64,000 nt of DNA from Balneola sp. (GTDB taxonomy: Bacteria > Bacteroidota > Rhodothermia > Balneolales > Balneolaceae): positions 186,001 to 250,000 of the forward strand of contig RHLJ01000004.1 in NCBI GenBank assembly GCA_003712055.1. The letters run 5' to 3'. This document shows positions 42,977 through 52,479 of this stretch, in pieces (within the stretch, counting starts at the first letter, position 1; every line of letters starts with the position of its first letter). The notes under the pieces were generated by a model. That model had not been told where the DNA came from, ran no database searches, and saw nothing but the letters and a program-made list of their open reading frames with translations. Both the position numbers and the translations under genes were made by a program.

Positions 42977-43808
42977 TCACTACAAAGAACACATTTTCTT
43001 TGCGTTCCATGAGCCTTCTACTGAAATATGGGAACCAGTCAGTGCCATAAGGAACATACACTCTTGAGCGATAGCCCAGCTTAGTGAAATCAACCATTGT
43101 TTGTTCTCTAAGACCGTAAAGCATTTGAAACTCGAATCGATCTTTAGGAATGTTTTCTTCAGCTGTATAGTCTCTTACCCAGTTTATGAGCTCATCATCA
43201 TGAGTTCCAAAACGAGGAAAAGGGGTCTTTTCTAATAGAATTTTGGCGCATTCTTTATAAGCCTTTCTAATTGCTGGCATATCTTGATATGCAATAGAAT
43301 CCGGTTCTTTATATGCTCCTTTTACCAATCGAATATCAGCTCCCATTTCAGCAAGGTCTTTGATATCGTCGATACTTCTGAAAAGCATGGATTGAATTAC
43401 AGTACCAACATGTTTTCCATACTTTTCGTGGGCATCCTTAAAAATATCGATAGTGATCTGAGTGTAGTCACTTCCTTCCATGTCAATGCGAACAAACTGA
43501 TCTTGTTCTTTCGCAACATCCAGCAATTTAAACAGATTGTCCCGACAGTAATTGTGATCAATATCCAAGCCCATCATGGTCAGCTTGATAGAAATACTGC
43601 TTACAAGGTCATGTTCTTTTATACCTTGAAGAAGCTGAATGTAGGCTTCTACAGTATCGTCTGCTTCTTTTCTGTCGGTTACATTTTCGCCTAATAAATC
43701 CAATGTGAGTTTGAGGTCCCGGGCATTCAGGTACTTGGCCTTGGGTATGGATTCAGTAAAATCTTCTCCTGCAACAAATCGCTTTGCAAGGATAAAAGGT
43801 AGTTTCAT
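42957..43808 (-). CDS. Proline dehydrogenase
   Basis: Monofunctional FAD-dependent proline dehydrogenase, oxidising proline to pyrroline-5-carboxylate. I choose ATG 43808 (MKLPFILAKRFVAGED). Core motifs are SSISIKLTMMGLDID, VRIDMEGSDYTQITI, ADIRLVKGAYKEPDS, FEFQMLYGLRE and the C-terminal YVPYGTDWFPYFSRRLMER, which forms the FAD/substrate pocket. The 283-residue length fits the single-domain enzyme. No pyrroline-5-carboxylate dehydrogenase lies nearby. It heads the DoxX/peptidase operon. Confidence 0.92.
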   Translation of the reverse strand: MKLPFILAKRFVAGEDFTESIPKAKYLNARDLKLTLDLLGENVTDRKEADDTVEAYIQLLQGIKEHDLVSSISIKLTMMGLDIDHNYCRDNLFKLLDVAKEQDQFVRIDMEGSDYTQITIDIFKDAHEKYGKHVGTVIQSMLFRSIDDIKDLAEMGADIRLVKGAYKEPDSIAYQDMPAIRKAYKECAKILLEKTPFPRFGTHDDELINWVRDYTAEENIPKDRFEFQMLYGLREQTMVDFTKLGYRSRVYVPYGTDWFPYFSRRLMERKENVFFVVSAMFKK

Positions 43809-43969
43809 GTGCAATTAGTTTTCATTCTTAAAAAAATAAGGAATACTGAATTGTGTACCTAAAAGGAAAATACCCGGTAACGTTCGAAAAAAATTCGCGT
43901 CTTAGAAATATCTGAAACTAAGCGAGAAAGTCGGCGTAAGGGCTTTCCGTTAATCAAACTAACATTGCC

Positions 43970-44908
43970 ATGAAGGTTACATCAAATTTATTAAAACCAT
44001 TGTTAACGACAGGTATCCTCACCTTGTCGATTTTTTTTGCAGTTGAAGAAAGTGCTGCACAACGAGCCTATATGACTCAAGAATTTTCAGTTCGAGACAA
44101 TTCGAATATTGAGGTAAAAACATCAGGTGGAAGTATAGAGGTGATCGGAACAGATTCTGATCAGGTACAAGTTGAAATGTATGTAAAGCGAAGAGGGGAC
44201 TATCTTTCCCCATCAGAAGCAGACCTGGATGATTGGGAGATTACTATCGAGAAGGAAGGGAATACAGTATATGCCATCGCGGAAAGAGAAAATAAAAATT
44301 GGGGGAACTGGAGAGGAGACAATCTGAGTATTTCCTTCAAGGTATACGCTCCGGAACGATCTAAAACGGATTTAAGAACTTCAGGTGGAAGTATTACTAT
44401 GAGTGACTTGCAAGGTGATCAATTAGCAAGAACCAGTGGTGGAAGTATGACAGCTGAAAGAATTAACGGAGATATCAATCTCAAGACTTCTGGCGGAAGT
44501 ATAACTATTGAAGAAGTAGAAGGAAGTGTTGATGCCAATACTAGTGGTGGCAGAATCCGTGCCTCTGATGTAACTGGTGGAATTAATGCCAGAACCAGTG
44601 GCGGTAGCATCACCCTTTATAATATTGCTGGAAATGTAGAAGCAAAAACCAGCGGTGGTTCGATTGATGCTGAAATAGTTGATCCTGACGATTTCATCGA
44701 GCTTCGAACTTCGGGTGGAAGTATTAGTATCAAGGTCCCAAAGGATAATGGTTTTGATGTAGACCTTGGTGGAAATAGGGTTCGTGCCGACTTAGCAAAC
44801 TTTAAAGGCGAGCTAGATAAAAATGACATGGAAGGAACCTTGAATGGTGGAGGAACCAAGCTTTCTGCAAAAACCTCAGGCGGATCAGTTAGATTAAGCT
44901 ATTTCTAA
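43970..44908 (+). CDS. DUF4097 beta-strand-repeat protein
   Basis: A 312-residue secreted protein with a signal peptide (SAAQRA) and a right-handed or parallel beta-like array of short repeats, each near TSGGSI-x-(6 to 9 residues). The repeated RTSGGSITMSDLQG, KTSGGSITIEEVEG, NTSGGRIRASDVTG and RTSGGSITLYNIAG make it a DUF4097-type putative adhesin/beta-repeat protein. Exact function unknown. It ends upstream of a strong terminator. Confidence 0.85.
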   Translation: MKVTSNLLKPLLTTGILTLSIFFAVEESAAQRAYMTQEFSVRDNSNIEVKTSGGSIEVIGTDSDQVQVEMYVKRRGDYLSPSEADLDDWEITIEKEGNTVYAIAERENKNWGNWRGDNLSISFKVYAPERSKTDLRTSGGSITMSDLQGDQLARTSGGSMTAERINGDINLKTSGGSITIEEVEGSVDANTSGGRIRASDVTGGINARTSGGSITLYNIAGNVEAKTSGGSIDAEIVDPDDFIELRTSGGSISIKVPKDNGFDVDLGGNRVRADLANFKGELDKNDMEGTLNGGGTKLSAKTSGGSVRLSYF

Positions 44909-44948
44909 AAGACTTTTAAACTCCAAGATTAGTTAGTTACAAAGCCAA

Positions 44949-44980
44949 AAGGCGGTGGATGACATCCACCGCCTTTTTTT
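44949..44980 (+). terminator. Rho-independent terminator
   Basis: AAGGCGGTGGATG and CATCCACCGCCTT form a long perfect stem, followed by a run of seven T. It ends the DUF4097 gene. A spurious in-frame ATG inside it (44959) would extend xseB upstream and is rejected. Confidence 0.92.
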
Positions 44981-45060
44981 GTGAAATGGAGTTCTCATTA
45001 AAAAACGATATTTTCAGGAACAAATTTGTAATCGGGGCGCTTATACCATCAACGATTCTA

Positions 45061-45258
45061 ATGGAAGAAAAGGAACGACCAAGCTTTGAAGAAGCTTTAG
45101 AAAAATTGGAAACAATAGTTCAGCAATTGGAAAAAGACGAAGTTACACTTGAAGAATCAGTTAAACTCTATGAAGAAGGGATTCAGCTTTCAAAATTTTG
45201 TACCGAAATCCTTCAACAGGCTGAACTTCGTATAGAAGAAGTGAACGATACTAAATAA
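45061..45258 (+). CDS. xseB: Exodeoxyribonuclease VII small subunit XseB
   Basis: 65-residue helical protein from ATG 45061: PSFEEALEKLETIVQQLEKDE and TLEESVKLYEEGIQLSKFC are the XseB signature. It binds the large subunit XseA to form the ssDNA exonuclease. Longer frames reaching 44959 start inside a terminator hairpin and are not used. XseA is not in the window. It lies 19 bases before dxs, as xseB-dxs pairs do in many bacteria. Confidence 0.92.
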   Translation: MEEKERPSFEEALEKLETIVQQLEKDEVTLEESVKLYEEGIQLSKFCTEILQQAELRIEEVNDTK

Positions 45259-45276
45259 AGATTTTCGGTAAGTACC

Positions 45277-47196
45277 ATGTCCATACAAAATAAGCTTCCG
45301 GTTCCAGGTCCTCTTTTAGCAGAAATTGATTCGCCTGCTGATCTAAAGAAGTTGGCTCCAGAGCAGCTTCGGGATGTTTGCGACGAACTCAGAGAGTTTA
45401 TTATTGACATAGTTTCTGTATACGGAGGGCACTTTGGTGCTAGTTTAGGAGTAGTAGAACTGACTACTGCGCTTCATTATGTGTACAATGCCCCGGAAGA
45501 CAAAATTGTATGGGATGTTGGCCATCAGGCTTATGGCCATAAAATTCTTACCGGGAGACGCGATAATTTTCATACAAATCGGAAATACAAAGGAGTTTCC
45601 GGTTTCCCAAAGCGTTCAGAAAGCGAATATGACGCATTTGGAGTAGGGCATTCATCAACATCAATATCTGCTGCACTGGGTATGGCAGTGGCACATAGTC
45701 TCGATGGGAAAGATCATAAAGCAGTGGCAATTATTGGTGATGGGGCTATGACCGGTGGCCAGGCTTTTGAAGCATTGAATAATGCGGGAGGTCTGGAAAG
45801 CGATGTGTTGGTCGTGTTGAATGATAATCGCATGTCTATTGACCCAAATGTAGGCGCTCTAAAAGAATATTTAGCAGAAGTAACCACCAGCCGTACTTTC
45901 AATAAACTTCGTGATGAAGTGTATGATCTCTTGGGACATTTCAAGTCAGCTGGGACAAAAATGAGAAAAGTGGCTTCTCGTTTGGAATCCGCTATGATGG
46001 CAGCATTGACTCCGGGTTCCTTATTTCGCTCACTAGGCTTCAAATACTATGGACCGATAGATGGGCATGATGTGAACCTGCTTAGAAAGACGCTGGAAGA
46101 TCTAAAAGAAATTAAAGGACCAAAGCTTCTTCACATTGTTACGGTAAAAGGAAAAGGTTTTGCTCCTGCTGAACGTGAGCAAACAAAATGGCATGCTCAA
46201 AGTAGCCCGTTTGATAAGATCACTGGAGACTCCCTCAAACCGAAGTCCACCAAAAAATCAGCTCCTAAATACCAAGATGTGTTTGGTGATGCGTTGGTTG
46301 AATTAGCAGAAAAGGACGAACGCATTGTAAGCATGACCCCAGCCATGCCAAGTGGATCAAGCTTGTGGCCAATGATGAATCGTTTTCCTGATAGAGCATT
46401 TGATGTAGGTATTGCGGAACAACATGCGGTTACCTTTGCTGCAGGATTAGCTACGGAAGGGAAAAAAGCATTTTGCGCCATTTATTCAACCTTCCTGCAA
46501 CGTGGTTTCGATCAGCTGGTGCATGACGTGGCCATCCAAAAACTACCCGTTGTTTTTTGTATTGATCGTGCCGGGGTTGTAGGTGCTGATGGGCCAACCC
46601 ATCATGGTGCGTATGATGTGGCCTATATGCGTTCCATTCCTAACCTGATTATTTCTTCTCCTCTTAATGAGCAGGATTTGCGGGATATGATGTTCACAGC
46701 CTCAGAATATGATGAAGCTGCATGGGCGATCAGGTATCCAAGAGGCGCAGCCACTGGTATGGAAGTTCGGGAAGGCTTTAGTTCTATTGAGATCGGAAAA
46801 GGAGTTTGTTTGAGAGAAGGTGAGGGATTAGCCTTGCTAAGTTTTGGTCCGATTGGAAAGTATGTTACACAAGCCGTTGACCAACTTCTGGAAGAAGGAA
46901 TAGAAATCGGACACTATGATATGCGCTTTGCCAAGCCTATTGATGAAGAGCTGCTGGATGAAATCTGTATGAAATACGATCACATCATTACGCTTGAAGA
47001 TGGAGCCCGACTAGGGGGATTCGGAAGTGCTGTTGCAGAGTACATTGCTCAAAAAGAAGAGAGGCCTACGCTAAACATCATGGGATTACCAGACCGAATT
47101 ATCGAGCATGGTACCCAGGAAGAACTCCACACTGAGGTTGGAATTGATGTTGATGGCGTAATCACCCAAGTAAAAAAGATACTTATCAAAGCTTAG
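45277..47196 (+). CDS. dxs: 1-deoxy-D-xylulose-5-phosphate synthase Dxs
   Basis: TPP-dependent enzyme joining pyruvate and glyceraldehyde-3-phosphate to DXP, the entry to the MEP isoprenoid pathway. At 639 residues it is full length. The TPP motif GDGAMTGGQAFEALNNAG (about residues 153-170), HVVTVKGKGFAPAE and DRAGVVGADGPTHHGAYD are diagnostic, with the DRAG/TIPS-like C-terminal transketolase-C domain. It follows xseB and is 11 bases before queA in the same direction. Confidence 0.97.
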   Translation: MSIQNKLPVPGPLLAEIDSPADLKKLAPEQLRDVCDELREFIIDIVSVYGGHFGASLGVVELTTALHYVYNAPEDKIVWDVGHQAYGHKILTGRRDNFHTNRKYKGVSGFPKRSESEYDAFGVGHSSTSISAALGMAVAHSLDGKDHKAVAIIGDGAMTGGQAFEALNNAGGLESDVLVVLNDNRMSIDPNVGALKEYLAEVTTSRTFNKLRDEVYDLLGHFKSAGTKMRKVASRLESAMMAALTPGSLFRSLGFKYYGPIDGHDVNLLRKTLEDLKEIKGPKLLHIVTVKGKGFAPAEREQTKWHAQSSPFDKITGDSLKPKSTKKSAPKYQDVFGDALVELAEKDERIVSMTPAMPSGSSLWPMMNRFPDRAFDVGIAEQHAVTFAAGLATEGKKAFCAIYSTFLQRGFDQLVHDVAIQKLPVVFCIDRAGVVGADGPTHHGAYDVAYMRSIPNLIISSPLNEQDLRDMMFTASEYDEAAWAIRYPRGAATGMEVREGFSSIEIGKGVCLREGEGLALLSFGPIGKYVTQAVDQLLEEGIEIGHYDMRFAKPIDEELLDEICMKYDHIITLEDGARLGGFGSAVAEYIAQKEERPTLNIMGLPDRIIEHGTQEELHTEVGIDVDGVITQVKKILIKA

Positions 47197-47207
47197 TATC
47201 TTCGAGG

Positions 47208-48209
47208 ATGACCTACACCCTCTCCGATTTCGATTATCATCTCCCGGAAGAACTCATAGCTCAATCTCCGGCTTCTCCAAGAGATCATGCACGATTGTTG
47301 GTCTATAATCGTGCAACCGGGGAAATTTCTGATGACTATTTCTACAGTCTGGGCAACTACCTCCATCCCCAAACCCGATTGGTTGTAAACAACAGTAAGG
47401 TTGAAAAATGCCGACTGATGTTTGATGAGGGTAAGAAAGAGCTATTTGTTACCTCTGTTCGAAACAACAATACCATAGAAGCCCTGGTTAGGCCTGGCAA
47501 GAAGTTTAGGGTGGGGAAAGAGATCGAATTGGCAGAAGGAATTACTAGCAAAGTCACCCATGTTGCTGAAGATGGATTACGAACGCTCATCCTGTCCCAT
47601 GATTTGGATGCCCCTGAACTGGAGCCGTTCAAATACACTCCTTTCCCTCCTTATATCAAGCAAGATGAGTCATTGGCTGGGGAATATCAGACGGTTTATG
47701 CCAAAGATTTGGGGAGCAAAGCAGCGCCTACCGCAGGTTTGCACTTTACGGATGAGCTTCTTCAAAAGCTAAAGGATCAGGGAATAGGCAAGTCAGAAGT
47801 AACTCTTCATGTAGGACTTGGAACATTTGCTCCGGTTAAATCCGAAAAACTGGATGAGTACATCATGCATAGCGAATGGTATCAACTTGACAAAGCTACG
47901 GCAGATGAGCTACAACAAGCTACCCACAGAACCGCAGTTGGAACGACTTCGGTAAGAGTATTAGAGTCGGTTGCAAAAGAAGGGAGAGTGTTTGAGCCAA
48001 GCAGCGGGGATACCGATATATTCATAACTCCTGGGTATTCCTTCAAAGCCGTGGATTCTTTAATTACAAATTTCCACTTACCAAAGAGTACCCTGCTCAT
48101 GTTGGTATCGGCTTTTATGGGTTTTGAAGAGATGCACAGGCTCTATGAACATGCTATTTCAGAAAAATATCGTTTCTATTCTTTCGGGGATGGAATGCTG
48201 ATTCTCTAG
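47208..48209 (+). CDS. queA: tRNA preQ1(34) S-adenosylmethionine ribosyltransferase QueA
   Basis: Catalyses ribosyl transfer from SAM onto preQ1 in tRNA to make epoxyqueuosine. The start MTYTLSDFDYHLPEELIAQSPASPRDHARLLVY, then KAAPTAGLHFT and HVGLGTFAPVKSE and LITNFHLPKSTLLMLVSAF are classic QueA motifs. About 333 residues, full length. It lies 11 bases after dxs and may be co-transcribed with it. Confidence 0.96.
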   Translation: MTYTLSDFDYHLPEELIAQSPASPRDHARLLVYNRATGEISDDYFYSLGNYLHPQTRLVVNNSKVEKCRLMFDEGKKELFVTSVRNNNTIEALVRPGKKFRVGKEIELAEGITSKVTHVAEDGLRTLILSHDLDAPELEPFKYTPFPPYIKQDESLAGEYQTVYAKDLGSKAAPTAGLHFTDELLQKLKDQGIGKSEVTLHVGLGTFAPVKSEKLDEYIMHSEWYQLDKATADELQQATHRTAVGTTSVRVLESVAKEGRVFEPSSGDTDIFITPGYSFKAVDSLITNFHLPKSTLLMLVSAFMGFEEMHRLYEHAISEKYRFYSFGDGMLIL

Positions 48210-48437
48210 CTAGTCAACTCCTAAATTTCTCGCGGATAGCAGGTTATAAATTCTTCCTTTTTTGAGGAAAAGCGCTTCTTCAATTTCTTCAACGCTTTTG
48301 AAAAGGTTTTAACGCAAATAGCTACCAAATCACCTTAAAAAATTAGTATCTTCTTCGCCTTCGAATTATTTGTTTTCAAGGATTGTTGGGGCACTAGTTC
48401 GAAATAAACATATAAATAATCGTTATCTGAATATCTG

Positions 48438-49814
48438 ATGTCAGACGTAATTAAGATTAAGCGCGGGGTTGATATTAACCTTGTGGGTGAAGCTGAAGAA
48501 GTATTTGCACCTGCTCTTCCAATCGAGACCGCTGCTGTAAAGCCTACCGATTTCCATGGAGTTCGATTTAAATTAGCCGTTAAAGAAGGCGATGAAGTAA
48601 AAGCGGGTACTCCTTTACTTTTTGATAAGGATAAAGAACAAGTAAAATTCTGCTCTCCGGTGAGTGGTGAAGTAGCTCAGGTTGTTCGTGGGGCAAAAAG
48701 AAGAATTTTAGAAGTTCGGGTCCTGGCCGATAAAGAAACTAGCTACGAAGATTTTGGAAGTGCCGACCCTATCGAGCTGGAAAGAGAAGCCATTATCGAA
48801 AAAATGGCCGCTTCAGGATGTTGGCCTTTCTTCAAAGAAAGACCATACAATATCATTGCGGATCCAGCTAAAACTCCAAAAGCCATTTTTATTTCAGGCT
48901 TTGATTCAGCGCCACTTGCTCCAAACCTTGGTTTGATTCTCGAAGGAAATGAAAAAGCATTCCAAGCGGGGATAGATGCTATCTCAAAACTTACTTCCGG
49001 TCAGGTTCACCTTGGATTAAATGCTACCAAGCAAGTAGGAAGAACTCTGGCACAAGTGAAAGGGGTAAAGATCACCAAGTATGATGGACCGCACCCAGCA
49101 GGACTTGTTGGAGTTCATATCGCGCAGTTAGACCCAATTAACAAAGGAGAAACTGTTTGGACGATTAACCCTGAGCATGTTGTCATTATAGGCCGTCTTT
49201 TCCTTGAAGGTAAATTTGATGCCAGAATCAACATTGCTCTTACTGGTTCTGAAGTACAAGACCGTAAGTACCACTCAACTATTTTGGGTGCAGCACTAAA
49301 GCCATTTCTAAATGGCAATGTTTCCGGAGGGCTTAACCGAATTATTTCCGGAAATGTGTTAACGGGTACAAAAGTTACAGAAGAAGGATATCTCGGTTGT
49401 TATGATCGGCAGGTTACGGTTCTTAGAGAGGGAACAGACCCGGAACTGTTTGGATGGTTGATTCCAAAGCCGGATAAATTCAGTATTTCAAGGGCGCTCC
49501 CATCATTTTTTATGCGCCAGGCAGAAAAAGTTACCGGACAAAAGGTTTCTTATAATCTTGATACAAATACCCATGGTGAGAAGAGAGCATTTGTTGTATC
49601 GGGTCAATACGAAGAGGTGTTTCCATTCGATATTTTCCCGGTTCAATTACTGAAAGCCATGATGACTGGTGACGTAGAATTGATGGAGAATTTAGGGATT
49701 TATGAAGTGGTAGAAGAAGACTTTGCGCTTTGTGAAGTAGTATGTACCTCCAAAATTCCCGTGCAAGAGACCGTAAGAAAAGGTCTCGATCTCATGAAAG
49801 AAGAAATGGGCTAA
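48438..49814 (+). CDS. nqrA: Na+-translocating NADH:quinone reductase subunit A
   Basis: Peripheral subunit of the sodium-pumping NQR respiratory complex. The protein starts MSDVIKIKRGVDINLVGEAE with the ubiquinone-region pattern, followed by the biotin/lipoyl-like fold ISGEVAQVVRGAKRR and GFDSAPLAPNLGL; the C-terminal KALPSFFMR-like part is present. At 458 residues it is standard. It opens the six-gene operon nqrABCDEF. The 230-base leader before it is AT-rich with a possible TATCTT box at 48347, but no certain promoter. Confidence 0.96.
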   Translation: MSDVIKIKRGVDINLVGEAEEVFAPALPIETAAVKPTDFHGVRFKLAVKEGDEVKAGTPLLFDKDKEQVKFCSPVSGEVAQVVRGAKRRILEVRVLADKETSYEDFGSADPIELEREAIIEKMAASGCWPFFKERPYNIIADPAKTPKAIFISGFDSAPLAPNLGLILEGNEKAFQAGIDAISKLTSGQVHLGLNATKQVGRTLAQVKGVKITKYDGPHPAGLVGVHIAQLDPINKGETVWTINPEHVVIIGRLFLEGKFDARINIALTGSEVQDRKYHSTILGAALKPFLNGNVSGGLNRIISGNVLTGTKVTEEGYLGCYDRQVTVLREGTDPELFGWLIPKPDKFSISRALPSFFMRQAEKVTGQKVSYNLDTNTHGEKRAFVVSGQYEEVFPFDIFPVQLLKAMMTGDVELMENLGIYEVVEEDFALCEVVCTSKIPVQETVRKGLDLMKEEMG

Positions 49815-49825
49815 TAAACATATAG

Positions 49826-51019
49826 ATGAAAGCACTACACAATTTATTAGAGCAAAAAGTTAAGCCGCATTTCGAGGAAGGCGGTAAATACCACAAGCTT
49901 TGGCCAGTATTCGATGGGTTCGAAACGTTCCTGTTTGTGCCTGGTCACACTGCCGAGAGTGGCGCTCATATTCGAGATGGTATCGATCTAAAACGAACCA
50001 TGAATACAGTAATCATGGCATTAGTTCCATGTTTGCTATTCGGAATGTGGAATGTGGGATACCACCACTATATCGCTCTGGGAGTTGATGCTACTTTTAT
50101 GGAGCAATTCATTTTTGGAGCTATCAAAGTACTACCAATGGTGGTTGTTTCTTACGGTGTTGGTCTTGGATTGGAATTCCTGTTCTGTGTGATAAAGGGT
50201 CATCAGATTGAAGAAGGATATCTGGTTAGTGGAATGTTAATCCCTTTAATCATGCCGGTAGATATTCCACTTTGGATGGTTGCACTATCCGTAGCCTTTG
50301 CCGTTGTTATTGGAAAGGAAGTATTCGGCGGAACGGGAATGAACATCTTTAACCCGGCGCTTCTTGCACGGGCATTTGCCTTCTTCGCCTACCCAACCTA
50401 TATGTCCGGAGACAAAGTTTGGATTAATACTTCAGTGCAAGAAGGACAAGCTGTGGTTGATGGTTTTTCAGGAGCTACTGCTCTTGGTGATTTAGCCACA
50501 ACCGGAACTACTCAGTATTCAGCGCTGGATGCGTTTTTAGGAATTATTCCTGGCTCAATTGGTGAGACATCTACCTTACTTGTACTAATGGGTGCAGGTC
50601 TGCTGATTTTCACAGGAATTGGAAGCTGGAGAATCATGCTCAGCGCTATAATAGGTGGTGCCGTAATGGGACTGATTTTTAATATCTTCGCTCAGTTTGC
50701 CATCTCTCCGGAGCAACAAGCATTCATGGCTGTACCATTCTGGCAGCAAATGCTATATGGTGGTTTTGCATTTGGTGTGGTGTTTATGGCCACTGATCCT
50801 GTTTCAGGTTCTCAAACAGAGAAAGGCAAATATTACTATGGATTCTTTATCGGACTCTTTGCAATCATGATCCGTGTATTCAACCCGGCCTACCCGGAAG
50901 GAATTATGTTAGCGATCCTTTTCATGAATACTATGGCTCCACTAATTGATCACTATGTGATTCAGGCGAATATCAAAAAACGTCAAAAAAGATTAGCTCT
51001 TAAAACTGCAGGTGCATAA
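49826..51019 (+). CDS. nqrB: Na+-NQR subunit B
   Basis: Integral membrane subunit, with ten or so helices and one covalently bound FMN. The flavinylation motif SGAT is at about residues 215-218 (VDGFSGATALGDLA), so Thr218 is the probable FMN attachment site for ApbE, whose gene lies at the end of the locus. The 397-residue length is normal, and it also binds the quinone. It follows nqrA by 11 bases. Confidence 0.96.
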   Translation: MKALHNLLEQKVKPHFEEGGKYHKLWPVFDGFETFLFVPGHTAESGAHIRDGIDLKRTMNTVIMALVPCLLFGMWNVGYHHYIALGVDATFMEQFIFGAIKVLPMVVVSYGVGLGLEFLFCVIKGHQIEEGYLVSGMLIPLIMPVDIPLWMVALSVAFAVVIGKEVFGGTGMNIFNPALLARAFAFFAYPTYMSGDKVWINTSVQEGQAVVDGFSGATALGDLATTGTTQYSALDAFLGIIPGSIGETSTLLVLMGAGLLIFTGIGSWRIMLSAIIGGAVMGLIFNIFAQFAISPEQQAFMAVPFWQQMLYGGFAFGVVFMATDPVSGSQTEKGKYYYGFFIGLFAIMIRVFNPAYPEGIMLAILFMNTMAPLIDHYVIQANIKKRQKRLALKTAGA

Positions 51020-51021
51020 AT

Positions 51022-51747
51022 ATGGCTATTGATCAAAATAGTAATGGATATACCTACTTCTTTGCTGTTGCAATGGTATTGGTAGTAGCTGCTTCTCTAT
51101 CGTTCATAGCTACTACATTAAAGCCAATGCAGGACACAAATGTTGAGCAAGAGAAAATGCAGAATATCCTCAGCTCAATCAAAATTGATGTGAAGCGCGA
51201 AGATGCTGCCGAAATTTATGGCGATTACATCACGGAGTCTTTTGTAGTAAGTGCCTCTGAGCGAGTTGATGGGGTAGATGCCTTTTCCGTTGATATGCTT
51301 AAGGAAGTTCGGAAGCCGAATACGGAGCGTAATTCTCCTTTATATATTGCACAGAAAGAAGGGAAAACCTATTACATAATACCTCTACAAGGAACAGGGC
51401 TATGGGGCCCGATTTGGGGGTATATTTCTTTGGAAGAAGATATGAATACCGTGTATGGCGCTGTGTTTGACCACAAAGCAGAAACGCCTGGTTTAGGTGC
51501 TGAAATCAATACAGCTGTATTTACAGATCAATTCCCGGGGAAAAAGATCTTAGATGATAATGGCGAGCTTCTTGGTATCGATGTTCGCAAGGGTGGTTCT
51601 ACTACTGCATATGAGGTAGATGGAATTAGCGGTGGAACGATTACTTCAGACGGTGTGGAATTAATGATCGCAGACTGTTTGGAAGCATATATTCCGTTCT
51701 TAAAAGAATATTTGAACACTGGCACTACTTCAAGTGCAGACCTTTAA
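51022..51747 (+). CDS. nqrC: Na+-NQR subunit C
   Basis: Membrane-anchored subunit carrying the second covalently bound FMN. One N-terminal helix (about residues 10-32) is followed by a periplasmic domain with EDMNTVYGAVFDHKAETPGLG. The flavinylation motif is SGGTITS at about 203-209, with Thr206 the probable FMN site. The more usual SGAT appears here as SGGT. About 241 residues. It is separated from nqrB by two bases. Confidence 0.95.
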   Translation: MAIDQNSNGYTYFFAVAMVLVVAASLSFIATTLKPMQDTNVEQEKMQNILSSIKIDVKREDAAEIYGDYITESFVVSASERVDGVDAFSVDMLKEVRKPNTERNSPLYIAQKEGKTYYIIPLQGTGLWGPIWGYISLEEDMNTVYGAVFDHKAETPGLGAEINTAVFTDQFPGKKILDDNGELLGIDVRKGGSTTAYEVDGISGGTITSDGVELMIADCLEAYIPFLKEYLNTGTTSSADL

Positions 51748-51777
51748 TCCTTCAAAAGCCAAAACTAATACAACATC

Positions 51778-52476
51778 ATGGCAGAAGTTTTAGAAAAAGA
51801 TGTACAAAAAGAGGAGCTGATTGATAAAGTTCCTAAAGAACCACTATTCAGTAAAAAGAATAGAAAACTATTAAGTGATCCCTTTAATGATGACAACCCA
51901 ATCACCGTTCAGGTACTTGGGATTTGTTCGGCGTTGGCTATTACCGTGAAGCTGCAACCAGCTATTGTTATGACCTTATCGGTAATATTTGTGATGGCTG
52001 CCGGTAACGTTATTATCTCTTTGCTAAGAAATTTTGTACCGAATCGTATTCGAATCATCGTACAGTTGGTAGTAGTGGCGTCACTGGTAGTATTAGTTGA
52101 CCAGGTTTTGAAAGCCTTTGTGTATGATGTAAGTAAAGAACTTGCCGTATTTGTGGGGCTGATCATCACCAACTGTATCATCATGGGTAGGCTCGAAGCA
52201 TTCGCCTTAGGTAACACGCCATGGAGATCATTCCTGGATGGAATTGGAAATGCCTGGGGTTATGGTATCATTCTGATCGTTGTGGCATTCTTCCGTGAGC
52301 TATTCGGCTCTGGCCAGCTAATGGGTTTTCAAATTATTCCTGAAAGCTGGTACCTCGCTAACGGCGGTTTCTACAGTGACAATGGTTTTATGCTACTCCC
52401 TCCAATGGCATTGATTACCGTAGGTATCATAATTTGGGTACAGAGATCCCGCAATACTAAACTTATTGAGGACTAA
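51778..52476 (+). CDS. nqrD: Na+-NQR subunit D
   Basis: Integral membrane subunit of the NQR complex, with about six helices after a cytoplasmic N-terminal stretch (KEPLFSKKNRKLLSDPFNDDNP). The helices include LGICSALAITVKLQPAIVMT, with a cysteine (GICSALA) that in the family helps bind an intersubunit 2Fe-2S cluster shared with NqrE. VGLIITNCIIMGRLEAFALG is the symmetric second Cys-bearing repeat. About 232 residues. Confidence 0.95.
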   Translation: MAEVLEKDVQKEELIDKVPKEPLFSKKNRKLLSDPFNDDNPITVQVLGICSALAITVKLQPAIVMTLSVIFVMAAGNVIISLLRNFVPNRIRIIVQLVVVASLVVLVDQVLKAFVYDVSKELAVFVGLIITNCIIMGRLEAFALGNTPWRSFLDGIGNAWGYGIILIVVAFFRELFGSGQLMGFQIIPESWYLANGGFYSDNGFMLLPPMALITVGIIIWVQRSRNTKLIED

Positions 52477-52479
52477 GCC

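Noticed and set aside
44100-44880. CRISPR-like array in the TSGGS region
   Set aside because: The DNA repeats follow codons of a protein repeat, are diverged and lie in an open reading frame; no spacers or cas genes.
44959-45060. Upstream extension of xseB to 44959
   Set aside because: The extra residues begin inside a perfect rho-independent terminator; the XseB family starts at 45061.
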